A DNA stretch of 64,000 bases from Facklamia hominis CCUG 36813 (GCF_000301035.1 NZ_JH932292.1:1748888-1812887), one strand, 5' to 3'. Positions 18,212-27,613 are shown, counted from the first letter of the stretch. Notes: generated from the sequence alone by a model not told the origin. Translations and numbers: made by a program.

Positions 18212-20389
18212 ATGTTAATTATTAATCAACAACATTTACCAGAAATTATGGATGAATTATTAGCCAAGGATAGCGTATCGAAGGAAGACTTACAACGATA
18301 TTTTAATCGAGTGGTCCAAGAATTAGCCCCCAAAGCACAGGATCTGCTGCATCAAATTGATGCCTTATCTTTAGAGGTTCATCGCGATCCTTTCGCTTTA
18401 TTAGAGGATCTATTAGCGCTTGACTTGCCAGATCAGCGTTCGATCTTAGAAGGACTATTGGCTAAGGGATATTTGCGGCATTTTCAGGTTAAGTATTGCC
18501 CTCAGGGTCCCTTGGTCTTTCAAGGACGGACCCTCATGGCATATGATGAACAACAGACGATTAAGGAACGGATCTTTGTAGAGACGAGTTATTCAACGAC
18601 CGGCTTGGACCAAGCTGATTTGGTGGAGATCTATGTCGAAAGGCCAAGAGAATATCAAGTGGGAGGCAAACAAGCACCGGCTCTTTATATTGCGAATCCA
18701 TATTTAATGGGAACGAATGAAGAGGCTTTTAAGGCCGATAACTTACATGGCATCGAGGAAGAAGCTCAAACACCGGTTAAGGACATGGTCCTTAAAGATT
18801 GGTCCAAAAAGGTTGGACCACGCTCTGATAATCCTATAACAGAATCCAGCCCCTTACAAGAAGTTCAAGAGCCTGCCATGAGTCAGATGAATCCAGCGAT
18901 GAAGCGTTATCTGGCTAAAGGCTATGCGGTGATTCATTACGCAGGACGCGGGGCTTATTATTCCCAGGGCTTTAACCTAACTGGATCTGTAGAGGAATTG
19001 GATGCGGTGGATGCAACACTAAGATGGTTGGATGGTCAAGCAGCTGCCTATTATGATTTACAAGCGACCCAGCCTGTGAGGGCAGATTGGTTCAACGGTT
19101 CGGTCGCTATGACGGGTAAGTCTTATTTAGGAACGCTAGCGATTGGGACAGCTACCTATAGTCGATCCAAGTGCTTAAAGACGATTTTACCGGAAGCCGG
19201 GATCTCTTCTTGGTATGATTATTACCGATATAATAATTTAGTGGTGGCACCTCAAGGTTATCCTGGGGAGGATATCGATAGCCTATCCTGGTATTGTGAG
19301 TCCTTCCTGATGAACCCTACTAATACTAGTCCGAACCGTCGAGAACGTTTCATGGAGCTATTTGATCAAATGCGTCACGATATGGACCGTGAGTCAGGAC
19401 ATTATAATGCTTTTTGGGATGAACGCAATTACCTGAATCAAGCGGATCAGATTCAGATCCCTATGTTAATTATTCATGGAACCAATGACTGGAATGTTAA
19501 GATTTCGCATTTATTCAAATTATTAAAAGCTTCCGGTCAAAGTAAGTCTTGCCGTAATTTTCTGATTCATCGTGGTAAGCATATCTGTATTCATTCCATG
19601 ACGAATTTCCCATTTTTGCCATTGATGGATGCCTGGTTAGATCACTATTTATTAGGATTAGGACAAGCACCGCTTAAGAATGGTCGAGGTTATGTACAAT
19701 CGAATTTAGACCCGGATGATTGGCAGTTGGTCGACTATGATCAACGTCAAAAACTTAATTATTGTCTACAAGAGGGAGCTTTGGTTAAAGGGGAAGCTTC
19801 AGATGTGACGGGTAAGGAGCGACATACTTTTAAGACGGCCTTGGACTTTTCTTCGGCCAAAGATTGGCAGGAACAACTCGTTCAAACAGATTCTCCCTTA
19901 GCGTTGCGTTTTGACAGTTCGGAACTTGAATCATCGCTTCATCTGCATGGGGATATGGTTTTGACGATAGAAGCCAAGTCGGACCGACCCAAGGGAGCAC
20001 TGTCATGTATGCTGTTAGATTTAGGTAAGAGACAGATGGTTGATGAACGGGTCTATTCGACCACTGATAAGCAATTAGCGATTGGTCTGACCAGTCGTTT
20101 ACCTCAAACTACCTTTAGTTTAGAGCCTCAAGATCAGGATGTCCATGTGATTACCCGTGGTTGGATGAATCTAGAAACACCTGAAGCTATTGCTAATGAT
20201 CAAGATTATGCCCGCTATCGGATTGATATGATTGGTATGGATTATACGCTAGCTAAGGGGCATCGCTTGGGCTTGGTGATTTTTGGAAATGATTATCTTT
20301 ATACCTTACATCCAAAACAAAGTCAGACGTACGAGATCAATTTGTCCTCCTTGAATTTGCAGCTTGATATGATTGACGAATTTGAGTAG
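18212..20389 (+). CDS. pepX: Xaa-Pro dipeptidyl-peptidase
   Basis: About 725 residues. I prefer ATG 18212 because the GAAAAGGA site overlaps the earlier in-frame ATG at 18203. This is the cytoplasmic serine peptidase that removes X-Pro dipeptides from proline-rich peptides. The catalytic triad is visible: Ser304 in GKSYLGT, Asp426 in GTNDWNVK, His457 in RGKHICIH, with spacings (122 and 31) close to lactococcal PepX. An N-terminal helical domain precedes the alpha/beta-hydrolase core, and a C-terminal beta domain follows from about residue 520. It has no signal peptide and is somewhat shorter than the 760-790 residues usual in lactobacilli. The AEC transporter starts 11 bases after its stop. 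Confidence 0.95.
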   Translation: MLIINQQHLPEIMDELLAKDSVSKEDLQRYFNRVVQELAPKAQDLLHQIDALSLEVHRDPFALLEDLLALDLPDQRSILEGLLAKGYLRHFQVKYCPQGPLVFQGRTLMAYDEQQTIKERIFVETSYSTTGLDQADLVEIYVERPREYQVGGKQAPALYIANPYLMGTNEEAFKADNLHGIEEEAQTPVKDMVLKDWSKKVGPRSDNPITESSPLQEVQEPAMSQMNPAMKRYLAKGYAVIHYAGRGAYYSQGFNLTGSVEELDAVDATLRWLDGQAAAYYDLQATQPVRADWFNGSVAMTGKSYLGTLAIGTATYSRSKCLKTILPEAGISSWYDYYRYNNLVVAPQGYPGEDIDSLSWYCESFLMNPTNTSPNRRERFMELFDQMRHDMDRESGHYNAFWDERNYLNQADQIQIPMLIIHGTNDWNVKISHLFKLLKASGQSKSCRNFLIHRGKHICIHSMTNFPFLPLMDAWLDHYLLGLGQAPLKNGRGYVQSNLDPDDWQLVDYDQRQKLNYCLQEGALVKGEASDVTGKERHTFKTALDFSSAKDWQEQLVQTDSPLALRFDSSELESSLHLHGDMVLTIEAKSDRPKGALSCMLLDLGKRQMVDERVYSTTDKQLAIGLTSRLPQTTFSLEPQDQDVHVITRGWMNLETPEAIANDQDYARYRIDMIGMDYTLAKGHRLGLVIFGNDYLYTLHPKQSQTYEINLSSLNLQLDMIDEFE

Positions 20390-20400
20390 AGGAGTTAGAT

Positions 20401-21318
20401 ATGCAAGCTTTTTTGAAGTTGTTGGATTTGCAGTTGACCTTATTGGTCTATATTCTGTTAGGTTTTTGGGTAGGGAAAAAACAGCTGATCTCAGAGCAGG
20501 GACAAAAAAGTTTAATGAAATTATTAATCGATGTCTTTTTGCCTTTGATGGTTTTTAATTCCTTTAAAGCGGTTAATACTAAGTTGCTAGCCTTGAGCTT
20601 TCAAGCTATGTTGGCTGCTTGTGTCATTTATACGATAACGAGTGTGTTGGCTTATCGCTTGTATCGGTCTTTTCCTGCTAAAAAAGGGCGAGTGATGGGC
20701 TATGGAACCTTAGTGAATAATGCGGGCTTTGCGGGTTTACCGATTGCGGAGGCCATCTATGGGTCAGCAGGTGCTGTGATGGCTTCGGTCTATTTGGCTC
20801 CGCACCGACTTTTTATGTGGACGGTGGGCTTAGCGATTCTAGAAGGAAAACCAGTCTCTCACTTTGATCAGAAGACTTTATGGCGGTTGTTGACTAACCC
20901 ATCGATAATTGCCGTTTTTCTAGGCCTATTAAGGGGCTTATTAGAGCTCAGTCTACCTAGTTTTATGGACCGAGCTCTGGGGGGCATTTCTGGCTTAGTA
21001 GCACCACTAGCGATGGTTATGATCGGTTGCATTATCTCGCAAGTGGATTTAGCTACACTTTTTGAAAAGCCAGTCCTATATTATTGTTTCATTCGATTGA
21101 TGGTGATTCCTTTTACCGTGATGTTCATCATGAAGGGCTTGGGACTGGATCCTCAGTTGACCGGTGTGGTGACCATCCTGACCGGAATGCCGATTGGGAC
21201 ACCTACGACAGTATTAGCGGCTCAGTATCAGTTGGATGTAGCCTTTGCCGCCAAGCTAACTTTCTTATCGATCGTCCTTTCAATTTTTACAGTCCCTTTG
21301 GTATTAGCTTTTATTTAG
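20401..21318 (+). CDS. AEC-family (auxin efflux carrier/malate permease type) transporter
   Basis: A 305-residue protein with about ten membrane segments arranged as two bundles of five, typical of the AEC family. The segment LVNNAGFAGLPIAEAIYGSAG (about 103-123) and the C-terminal TGMPIGTPTTVLAAQY are the family's conserved repeats containing the helix-breaking prolines. Bacterial members include malate and other dicarboxylate carriers, but substrates are diverse. It lies 11 bases downstream of pepX behind GAGGAG and shares its terminator, so both are probably one transcript. No link to a malolactic gene is visible here. Confidence 0.88.
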   Translation: MQAFLKLLDLQLTLLVYILLGFWVGKKQLISEQGQKSLMKLLIDVFLPLMVFNSFKAVNTKLLALSFQAMLAACVIYTITSVLAYRLYRSFPAKKGRVMGYGTLVNNAGFAGLPIAEAIYGSAGAVMASVYLAPHRLFMWTVGLAILEGKPVSHFDQKTLWRLLTNPSIIAVFLGLLRGLLELSLPSFMDRALGGISGLVAPLAMVMIGCIISQVDLATLFEKPVLYYCFIRLMVIPFTVMFIMKGLGLDPQLTGVVTILTGMPIGTPTTVLAAQYQLDVAFAAKLTFLSIVLSIFTVPLVLAFI

Positions 21319-21328
21319 ATTAGCAATG

Positions 21329-21358
21329 AGCTTGTGGTGATGAGCCACAAGCTTTTTT
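21329..21358 (+). terminator. Terminator after pepX-AEC operon
   Basis: Stem AGCTTGTGG / CCACAAGCT (21329-21337 with 21345-21353) followed by TTTTT. Confidence 0.9.
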
Positions 21359-21426
21359 GTGCTTGACAGGTAAGGATTTTTGATTATTATATAGTTATAA
21401 TAACTAGATAAAAAGGGGGGGATTGG

Positions 21427-21957
21427 ATGGACCGAATGGAAAGAATTCGTCATTTTTCTTGTCCTTTATGGGAAGCCATTCCAGACCAAGGGCTCTTTAA
21501 TCAAGAGGTGGTGACCCATATTCAGTCGGTACTGGAACCGATCCGGATTGAGGAACCGATTATAACCTCGACCATGATTCAGAACTATTCCAAATGGCAC
21601 TTGATTCCAAGATTAACAGGTCGCAAATATCGACGAGACCAATTGGCAGTATTGCTTATCTTAAGTATTTATAAGCAGGTACTTCGTATGGATCAAGTCA
21701 AGCAAGGAATGAACTTGCAGCTGAATAAGATGGCGATCCAATCTGCTTATAATATTTTTGCCAGATCCTTGAATAGTGCTATTCAAGATTGTTTTAAGCA
21801 GGTGGGAAATCCAGCTGGATTATCAATCGAGGGTATGGCTTTTTCAAAGGATACTGAAGGGGTGGAGTTAGTTTCTCGAGCTTATGCTTTCAAATTACTA
21901 GCCACGTTGATTATTAACAGCGGGGGTTATCAAGAGTTAGGAGAAAATCATGACTAA
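21427..21957 (+). CDS. DUF1836-domain protein
   Basis: A 176-residue soluble protein matching the DUF1836 pattern: an N-terminal segment ending in ITSTMIQNYSKWHLIPRLTG (about 45-65), then RKYRRDQLAVLLILSIYKQVL. This arrangement resembles a MerR-like winged helix and the family is suspected, not shown, to bind DNA or RNA. The ATG follows a very purine-rich AAAAGGGGGGG ribosome site. The end overlaps the start of the DegV gene by 8 bases, so the two are coupled. An operon of DUF1836 with degV suggests a regulatory or accessory role in lipid uptake, which is inference. Confidence 0.8.
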   Translation: MDRMERIRHFSCPLWEAIPDQGLFNQEVVTHIQSVLEPIRIEEPIITSTMIQNYSKWHLIPRLTGRKYRRDQLAVLLILSIYKQVLRMDQVKQGMNLQLNKMAIQSAYNIFARSLNSAIQDCFKQVGNPAGLSIEGMAFSKDTEGVELVSRAYAFKLLATLIINSGGYQELGENHD

Positions 21958-22801
21958 AATTGCGATTATTGCGGATACTTCACAGGACTTTACCTTTGAA
22001 TTGGGGGAAAAGTATGGCATTGAAGTAATCCCTTATCAGGTTCAATTAGATGATCAACATTATTTAGATCAAGTAGATTTAGATTCTAGGACCTTCTACC
22101 AGCGCATTGACCAGTGCGACCGTTTATCGACAGGGACGCCGTCCTTGCAGTGGGTGATCGATCGTTTGAAGCAATTGGAAGAAGCGGGTTACGAGCAGGC
22201 AATTGCGTTAACCTCTTCAGCCAAGCTAACCGGCATGAGTCAGTTATATGGCGTGGTGCAAGGGGACTTTGATAAGTTGAAGCTAACGATATTCGATACG
22301 CAATCGATTGCCTCTGGTGCTGGTTTATTGACCCTCTATGCAGCTAAGCTGCGTGACCAAGGCAAGTCTGTTCTTGAAATTATGCAAGCCTTAGATCAAG
22401 CTAGCCAGCAATTGAAGATTTATGCGGTCTTTCGAACCTTGAAGTATTTAATTAAAGGGGGGCGATTCAATAAGTATGTCGGAATGATTGGTAGCTTCTT
22501 GAATATTCACCCCTTGCTAACTGTTAAGGAGGGAGAAGTCTCCATGATTAGTCGTACGCGTGGACGTAACAAGTCCTTTAAGGCTTTAGTCCAACAGATT
22601 CAAAACGTGGCGGCCAATCATGAGAAGTATTATTTAACCATTTTTGGGGCTGATAATTCAAGGGAAGTGGCTCAATTGAAGATTGCTTTACAGAAAGAGA
22701 TAGACCAGGCGGAACTTTACCTGGAGACCGAATTGACACCAGTATTGGGGGTTCATTCAGGCCCTGAAGCAGTTGGAGTGGCGATACTTCCTTTAGATTA
22801 A
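21950..22801 (+). CDS. DegV-family fatty-acid-binding protein
   Basis: A 283-residue DegV protein (FakB-like). The family binds a fatty acid and, as FakB, presents it to the kinase FakA for incorporation into phospholipid. Seen are the N-terminal IADTSQDF motif, STGTPSLQW (about 59-67) at the lipid head-group site, the FRTLKYLIKGGRFNK segment, and the C-terminal HSGPEAVGVAI. The start lies in the 3' end of the DUF1836 gene with AGTTAGGAG upstream. No FakA kinase is in the window. FakB function is family knowledge; many DegV paralogues have unknown lipid preference. Confidence 0.9.
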   Translation: MTKIAIIADTSQDFTFELGEKYGIEVIPYQVQLDDQHYLDQVDLDSRTFYQRIDQCDRLSTGTPSLQWVIDRLKQLEEAGYEQAIALTSSAKLTGMSQLYGVVQGDFDKLKLTIFDTQSIASGAGLLTLYAAKLRDQGKSVLEIMQALDQASQQLKIYAVFRTLKYLIKGGRFNKYVGMIGSFLNIHPLLTVKEGEVSMISRTRGRNKSFKALVQQIQNVAANHEKYYLTIFGADNSREVAQLKIALQKEIDQAELYLETELTPVLGVHSGPEAVGVAILPLD

Positions 22802-22811
22802 TTCGTCATGC

Positions 22812-22848
22812 AAAGGAGACGGTGCCTTGAGGGTGCGGTCTTTTTTTG
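22812..22848 (+). terminator. Terminator after degV
   Basis: A stem of AAAGGAGAC with GTCTTTTTT, containing an inner GTGCC/GGTGC stem with G-U pairs, and ending in a T run. Confidence 0.65.
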
Positions 22849-22946
22849 AGGCGTTTTTTGTTTAAAAACTGCTTGCATGTCATGGATTTTTCGGTCTAAG
22901 TGTGGTAGCTTGATCTTAAAGGATCGAATAATGGAGGTGGATTCAG

Positions 22947-23780
22947 ATGGAAGAAGTGACTGAAGAATGGGTTTCGACCTTGTTAAAAGAACGGCCTAAA
23001 ACAGCCTACAAGAATCAATTTGGCCATAATTTGCTGATTGCAGGTAATCAAGCAATGGCTGGGGCTGCGCTGATTGCTAGCCGTGCTTGTGTCTATGTAG
23101 GATCGGGTTTAACCAGTTTGTTGACTCATCCAGCGAATGTATCCATCATCCATCAAGCCCTTCCGGAAGCCATGGTTGATAGTTGGAAAGCTGTTAGCAC
23201 CAATGAAGACTTATTACAAAAGACGCAACATTGGTTGATTGGTCCCGGCATGGGGCAAGATACCGAGAGTCGGTCATTATTTATCCATTTGATGGAGCAG
23301 GCAAGAGCGGATCAGGTAGTCATTTTGGATGCGGATGGACTGAATCTCTGGTGTCAAAATCCACAGGTAACGACTAAAGCACAATTAATCTTAACGCCCC
23401 ATTTCGGTGAATGGCAACGGTTAAAGCGAGCCTTTGACATTCAAGACTCAAGAACTTGGGCTAAGGAATCTGGGATCCATTTAGTGCTTAAGGGGGCACC
23501 CACGGTCATGATTGACCGTCAAGGGAAGGCCTATCAAAATATTGCAGGGAATCCAGGCATGGCTATTGGAGGTATGGGGGACTGCTTAGCTGGGATGATG
23601 CTTGGTTTTTTGGGTCAAGTTTCAGATCCTTTTGAAGCGGTTGTGCTTGCTTGTTATCTTCATACCGCAGTGGCTAATAGCCTCTATCAAGACCAGTATA
23701 TTGTTTTGCCTTCTCGCTTGATTGACCAAATTCCCTATGCGATGAAACGTCTATTTTCTAAGAAGGAGGCTGCCTCGTGA
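22947..23780 (+). CDS. nnrD: ADP/ATP-dependent NAD(P)H-hydrate dehydratase
   Basis: A 277-residue ribokinase-like enzyme (CARKD/YjeF C-terminal type) that repairs hydrated NAD(P)H in an ADP- or ATP-dependent reaction. Motifs seen are HNLLIAGNQAMAGAALIASRA near the N-terminus, LIGPGMGQD (about 96-104), ILDADGLN (about 128-135), TPHFGEW, and the catalytic block GNPGMAIGGMGDCLAGMMLG (about 201-220). The epimerase domain NnrE is absent, so this is the stand-alone dehydratase. It overlaps the next gene by 4 bases. Confidence 0.9.
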   Translation: MEEVTEEWVSTLLKERPKTAYKNQFGHNLLIAGNQAMAGAALIASRACVYVGSGLTSLLTHPANVSIIHQALPEAMVDSWKAVSTNEDLLQKTQHWLIGPGMGQDTESRSLFIHLMEQARADQVVILDADGLNLWCQNPQVTTKAQLILTPHFGEWQRLKRAFDIQDSRTWAKESGIHLVLKGAPTVMIDRQGKAYQNIAGNPGMAIGGMGDCLAGMMLGFLGQVSDPFEAVVLACYLHTAVANSLYQDQYIVLPSRLIDQIPYAMKRLFSKKEAAS

Positions 23781-24301
23781 CCGATTGCCAAGAACATGGC
23801 CCCAGTCATTATTTGACTTTGACTGAACAAGAAGATGATAAGCTGTGGTTAGCTGAAATCGTTGATGAAGATCCGACTTTTCGACTGAAGCGGCTGTTTT
23901 TGCCGGCTTATGAGAAGGGCAAGTATTTGCTCTATGATGGCGTCTATCAGATTCATGGGGTCTGTGCTGGAATTACTCCTTTTAATAAGGAGTATTGTCT
24001 GATTCATCAAGGGAAGATGCAACGCTATCTAGCGATGTCGCAAGTACTTAGCTTACTACCGGCGATTCAGGATTTTGAGAGTCAACGTCTTCAACGGATT
24101 AAATATCAAATCCGTCAAATCTTGGCCGAAATCGGACAAAATGCAGACCACCCTTTGATTCAGGAAAATTTGGACTATCAAAGTCAAATGGTAGATGACC
24201 TGGATACTTCTGAAGCCGCAAATGCTTGTTTGACACAACTCATTAAAGAAAAAGATCGAATGATTTCTTACTATACCCAATTATTAGAAAGAGAAAGGTA
24301 A
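23777..24301 (+). CDS. Hypothetical protein in the nnrD operon
   Basis: A 174-residue soluble acidic protein that I do not recognise. It begins at GTG 23777 inside the end of nnrD, with AAGGAGG upstream in nnrD's last codons, and ends 3 bases before the GNAT gene. The first 95 residues look like a mixed alpha/beta domain with many aromatic residues (KYLLYDGVYQIHGVCAG); the last 80 residues are predicted helical, possibly coiled-coil (ESQRLQRIKYQIRQILAEIG). No signal peptide or membrane segment. The tight packing between nnrD and GNAT supports a real gene. Confidence 0.7.
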   Translation: MTDCQEHGPSHYLTLTEQEDDKLWLAEIVDEDPTFRLKRLFLPAYEKGKYLLYDGVYQIHGVCAGITPFNKEYCLIHQGKMQRYLAMSQVLSLLPAIQDFESQRLQRIKYQIRQILAEIGQNADHPLIQENLDYQSQMVDDLDTSEAANACLTQLIKEKDRMISYYTQLLERER

Positions 24302-24304
24302 AAT

Positions 24305-24799
24305 ATGATGAAAACACAAATACGCCCAGCTACTTATGATGATTTAGCAGCAATTATTGACATTGAAACTTGTAATTTTCCTGAAGGCGTAGCAACAAAG
24401 CCAGAATCTTATGTGGATAAGTTAAAAAACCAACCAGATCATTACCTGGTGATCGAAGATCAAGGACAAGTGGTTGGCTTTATTGAAGGCTTTTCGAATG
24501 CTGGCAAGTGGGTTGAAGATTATATGTTTGAAGGCTCTGACCAGTTTGATCCAGAGGGCGAATGGGAGAAGTTGTTAACCTTAGCTATCTTGCCAGATTA
24601 TCAAAGTATGGGCTACGGCAAACAATTGATGAAGGCCATGATTCAAGTTGTCAAGGATCGCCAACAACGTGGTCTATCTTTGACTTGCCTGGAGCATTTG
24701 GTGCCTTACTATGAACGCTTAGGCTTTAGTTTAGGACAATTGTCGGAGTCTAAATTAGGTGGTCTTGATTGGTACGATATGTATATTGAATTTGACTAA
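24305..24799 (+). CDS. GNAT-family N-acetyltransferase
   Basis: A 164-residue GNAT acetyltransferase. The acetyl-CoA-binding motif A is seen as LTLAILPDYQSMGYGKQLMKAMI (about 92-114), followed by LTCLEHLVPYYERLGF, a common C-terminal GNAT motif. The N-terminus RPATYDDLAAIIDIE fits the fold. Substrate is not predictable; small stand-alone GNATs of this form acetylate amines, peptides or proteins. The start is one of two adjacent ATG codons (24305, 24308) after GAAAGG. It ends the nnrD operon. Confidence 0.85.
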   Translation: MMKTQIRPATYDDLAAIIDIETCNFPEGVATKPESYVDKLKNQPDHYLVIEDQGQVVGFIEGFSNAGKWVEDYMFEGSDQFDPEGEWEKLLTLAILPDYQSMGYGKQLMKAMIQVVKDRQQRGLSLTCLEHLVPYYERLGFSLGQLSESKLGGLDWYDMYIEFD

Positions 24800-24898
24800 T
24801 CAGGACTTAGGCTTTGAGTAGTCAGCTGAACCTTGGAGATTCAAAAAGGCTCATGGTGATTGGTGATAATAAGTTTTTCTAATTAGAAAGCAGTCCAT

Positions 24899-24942
24899 AA
24901 AAAGAAGCTCTTCCACCATAGTTAGTGGAAGAGCTTCTTTTA
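24899..24942. terminator. Bidirectional terminator between GNAT and serine dehydratase genes
   Basis: Near-perfect long stem AAAAGAAGCTCTTCCAC with GTGGAAGAGCTTCTTTTA; T runs on both strands serve the two convergent genes. Confidence 0.92.
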
Positions 24943-24948
24943 TAAAGT

Positions 24949-26565
24949 TTATTTTACATAGATACTCAATAATTCATCAATGAAGGTGAATTTATTTTTA
25001 AGTACTTGAATATCTTCATCGGATAGAGCTTGATCTGTCTCAAAGATTGAGATGGCTGGACCATGAATTTTTACCCGTTCATGGGCCATGTAGGAAATAT
25101 TAATATCATGCTCAACTAAGAAGTTAGCGATGCTACCGATGGTTCCCTTTTGGTCTGTATGACGTACGATAATTGTGGGCCGTTCGCCAGAGAAGTGGAT
25201 ATTGTATTCATCCAATTTTTGAATTTCAATTTTTCCACCACCAATGGATGAACCAATGATAGTCACATGGCGGTTAGCACCGAATAAGTGAACCCGAGCG
25301 GTATTGGGATGATAATTACCCAGATTCCGCTCCAAGAAGTTTACTTTAAGATGACGTTCCTCAGCAATTTCACGTGCACGGGCAATTTCTTTATCACTGG
25401 TGTTAAAGCCTAGAACACCGGCAATCAAGGCCAAGTCAGTTCCATGACCGCGATAGGTTTGGGCAAAGGAGTCCATTAAAGTGAAGACGACTTCTTCTGG
25501 TTCCTCTCCTAAAAGTTGACGAGCGACATTACCGATACGAACGGCACCGGCGGTATGGGAAGAAGAAGGGCCGATCATTACTGGACCGATAATTTCGAAA
25601 CCAGATTGATACTTGGCGGTGACACCATCATCAACCACTTTTTCACCGGTACCGGATAACTCGACTTCGACATCCTTAACTAATTCATCATTATTACCAA
25701 AGACTTGATCTTTAATCCGTCGTCCGGTTGGTGTTCCAGCAACTCCTCCAATACCTGTTTCTCTTAAGGATTCAGGCAGTTCATTGCCAATGGAGTCCAT
25801 AGCATCAATGACCTCGTCAGTTGGAATAATGGAGACCACACTGGCCATTGCCATATCTGCAGCCGCCATAGCTGTGAGTGCATGAAGACCGTTCCGAGTG
25901 ATGCATGGGATTTCAACCAGCCCTGCTACCGGGTCACATACTAAGCCTAGGGAGTTCTTTAAAGCCAGTCCAACGGCATGACCGACTTGTTCAGGGCTTC
26001 CGCCTTTTAATTCAACTAAAGAACCGGCTGCCATGGCTGTTGCAGACCCGATTTCTGCCTGGCAACCGCCTTGAGCTCCCGAGATCGATGCCCGGTTGGC
26101 AATGACTAAGCCCAATGCGGAAGCGGTAAACATGACTTGAACGAGCTGGTCGACTTCGTAGTCACCAGTATCATACATATGGACGAGTACAGCAGGTAAG
26201 ATCCCAGCAGAACCAGCAGTAGGGGTAGCTACAATGCGTCCCATTGAGGCATTCACTTCATTCACTGCCATCGCATTGGCAACGACTTGAAGGGTGAAAG
26301 GATCGATCAGGGAATTCTTTTGTTGACTATATTGAAAGACGCGGTAACCATCGCCTCCAGCGATTCCAGTTTTTGACATGGTCAATTGTTCGGTTCCCTT
26401 ACGAACGGCATCTACCATTACATGGAATTGGTCACGCATGTGGTCCATCATCTCTTCACGGGTGATCCCTTGAAGTTCGATTTCATTGTCAATCATCACC
26501 TCCGAGATTGTTTTATTCTCTTCATTGGCGATATCTATAAGCCCTTTGATACTCGTAAAAGACAT
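24949..26565 (-). CDS. L-serine dehydratase, iron-sulfur type, single chain with alpha-beta order
   Basis: A 538-residue protein that deaminates L-serine to pyruvate with a [4Fe-4S] cluster. Residues 1 to about 295 are the alpha (SdaAA) domain, with cluster cysteines Cys168 (GGCQAE), Cys210 (LVCDPVAG) and Cys221 (VEIPC). Residues about 315-538 are the beta (SdaAB) domain, with IGPSSSHTAGAVRIG at 331-345 and a C-terminal ACT domain (from about 465), probably the serine effector site. In E. coli single-chain enzymes the beta domain is N-terminal; in Bacillus the two are separate proteins. Here they are fused alpha first. The frame is continuous across the linker, so this is not a missed frameshift. 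It is the last gene of the minus-strand group with the ThrE pair. Confidence 0.9.
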   Translation of the reverse strand: MSFTSIKGLIDIANEENKTISEVMIDNEIELQGITREEMMDHMRDQFHVMVDAVRKGTEQLTMSKTGIAGGDGYRVFQYSQQKNSLIDPFTLQVVANAMAVNEVNASMGRIVATPTAGSAGILPAVLVHMYDTGDYEVDQLVQVMFTASALGLVIANRASISGAQGGCQAEIGSATAMAAGSLVELKGGSPEQVGHAVGLALKNSLGLVCDPVAGLVEIPCITRNGLHALTAMAAADMAMASVVSIIPTDEVIDAMDSIGNELPESLRETGIGGVAGTPTGRRIKDQVFGNNDELVKDVEVELSGTGEKVVDDGVTAKYQSGFEIIGPVMIGPSSSHTAGAVRIGNVARQLLGEEPEEVVFTLMDSFAQTYRGHGTDLALIAGVLGFNTSDKEIARAREIAEERHLKVNFLERNLGNYHPNTARVHLFGANRHVTIIGSSIGGGKIEIQKLDEYNIHFSGERPTIIVRHTDQKGTIGSIANFLVEHDINISYMAHERVKIHGPAISIFETDQALSDEDIQVLKNKFTFIDELLSIYVK

Positions 26566-26656
26566 CTTCCCACTTCCTTTCGTTTTTTATCTTAAAATTA
26601 TTGATGACACGGCTATAACTTTAATGCTTTACCTACATAAAATCAAGAAAAGTTCC

Positions 26657-27613
26657 TTAAAAAAATCGTTTTCCTTTTAAGTCTGCAAGTGGGTTTAATT
26701 TTCGACCTGCTTGCTTGATCGACCGACCGAGAATTTGGATAATTTGTAGGCTGCCATCCTTGATAATTACGCCTAGGAGTTTGCTAGCTTCTAAGCTAGC
26801 AGACCGTTTTTCCTGCTGAGGATTAAGGGCGTTAAGGCTTGATAGGTGGTCGATCGTAATAATGCCCACTCTCAAGGTCAAAAGAGCATTGATAGCCCCT
26901 TGAAATAGGGAGTTAACCACTAGATTGGTCATGGAGACGGAGCCGGGGATCATGGAGATCAGACTGCTACCAAAGAGCGAGGCAATGAGTGGCTCCAACT
27001 GAGCTTCAATCAAATCTAAATCTTCTAAACTTCGGGTCATTAAGACCGTCAAAAAGACATTTTTATAGATATGGATGATTTTTTTTAGGCTGGGTCGGGT
27101 GTCATAGGTCTTGATCAGTCGCCAGACCAATTGAATGAGAACATATAGAACCGTGAATGCGTCTAGAGTGCCATTTTGCGAGATAGCAGTGGTTAAAAAA
27201 ACGGTTTGAGCTTGCTTTTTAATGTCTTCCATACCGGCATTCTTAAGGACTTGATTGGCTTGGTCGATCTTTTCAATCTGGTTATCGAGCGTCAAATCCT
27301 GCCAGCTAAAATCCAACTGTTGAAGTCGAGGGTTATGTTGTAGTTTTTTGATGGAGGATTGAATAAATTCCTCTCTTTCTTCCGAGCTAGCCTGGGGGTC
27401 TAAGATCAAAGCCTTAGGTAGGGCCATAATTTCTTTGACCATCCATAATATGAAAACAACAAAGGCCAAGAGACAAGCAATTAAAACAAGCAATGCTAAT
27501 AAGGGATGAATCAAATATAAGTTACGATACAACAAGGAAAATTGATTAAAGACAAAGATCAAGGCCATCAGACTAATGAGGCCGGTTATAATTTTTAAGA
27601 GGGGTATTTTCAA
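26657..27613 (-). CDS. DUF697 (YcjF-like) membrane protein
   Basis: A 318-residue protein with two N-terminal membrane helices (about 5-23 and 34-60) and a C-terminal DUF697-like region with hydrophobic segments (about 140-250, ISQNGTLDAFTVLYVLIQLVWRL and later). Members such as YcjF are inner-membrane proteins of unknown function. The start appears to be TTG at 27611-27613, preceded by AAAAAGGAG about ten bases upstream. It lies between the ThrE pair and the serine dehydratase on the same strand, 91 bases from the latter. A link to serine metabolism is only by position. Confidence 0.7.
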   Translation of the reverse strand: MKIPLLKIITGLISLMALIFVFNQFSLLYRNLYLIHPLLALLVLIACLLAFVVFILWMVKEIMALPKALILDPQASSEEREEFIQSSIKKLQHNPRLQQLDFSWQDLTLDNQIEKIDQANQVLKNAGMEDIKKQAQTVFLTTAISQNGTLDAFTVLYVLIQLVWRLIKTYDTRPSLKKIIHIYKNVFLTVLMTRSLEDLDLIEAQLEPLIASLFGSSLISMIPGSVSMTNLVVNSLFQGAINALLTLRVGIITIDHLSSLNALNPQQEKRSASLEASKLLGVIIKDGSLQIIQILGRSIKQAGRKLNPLADLKGKRFF

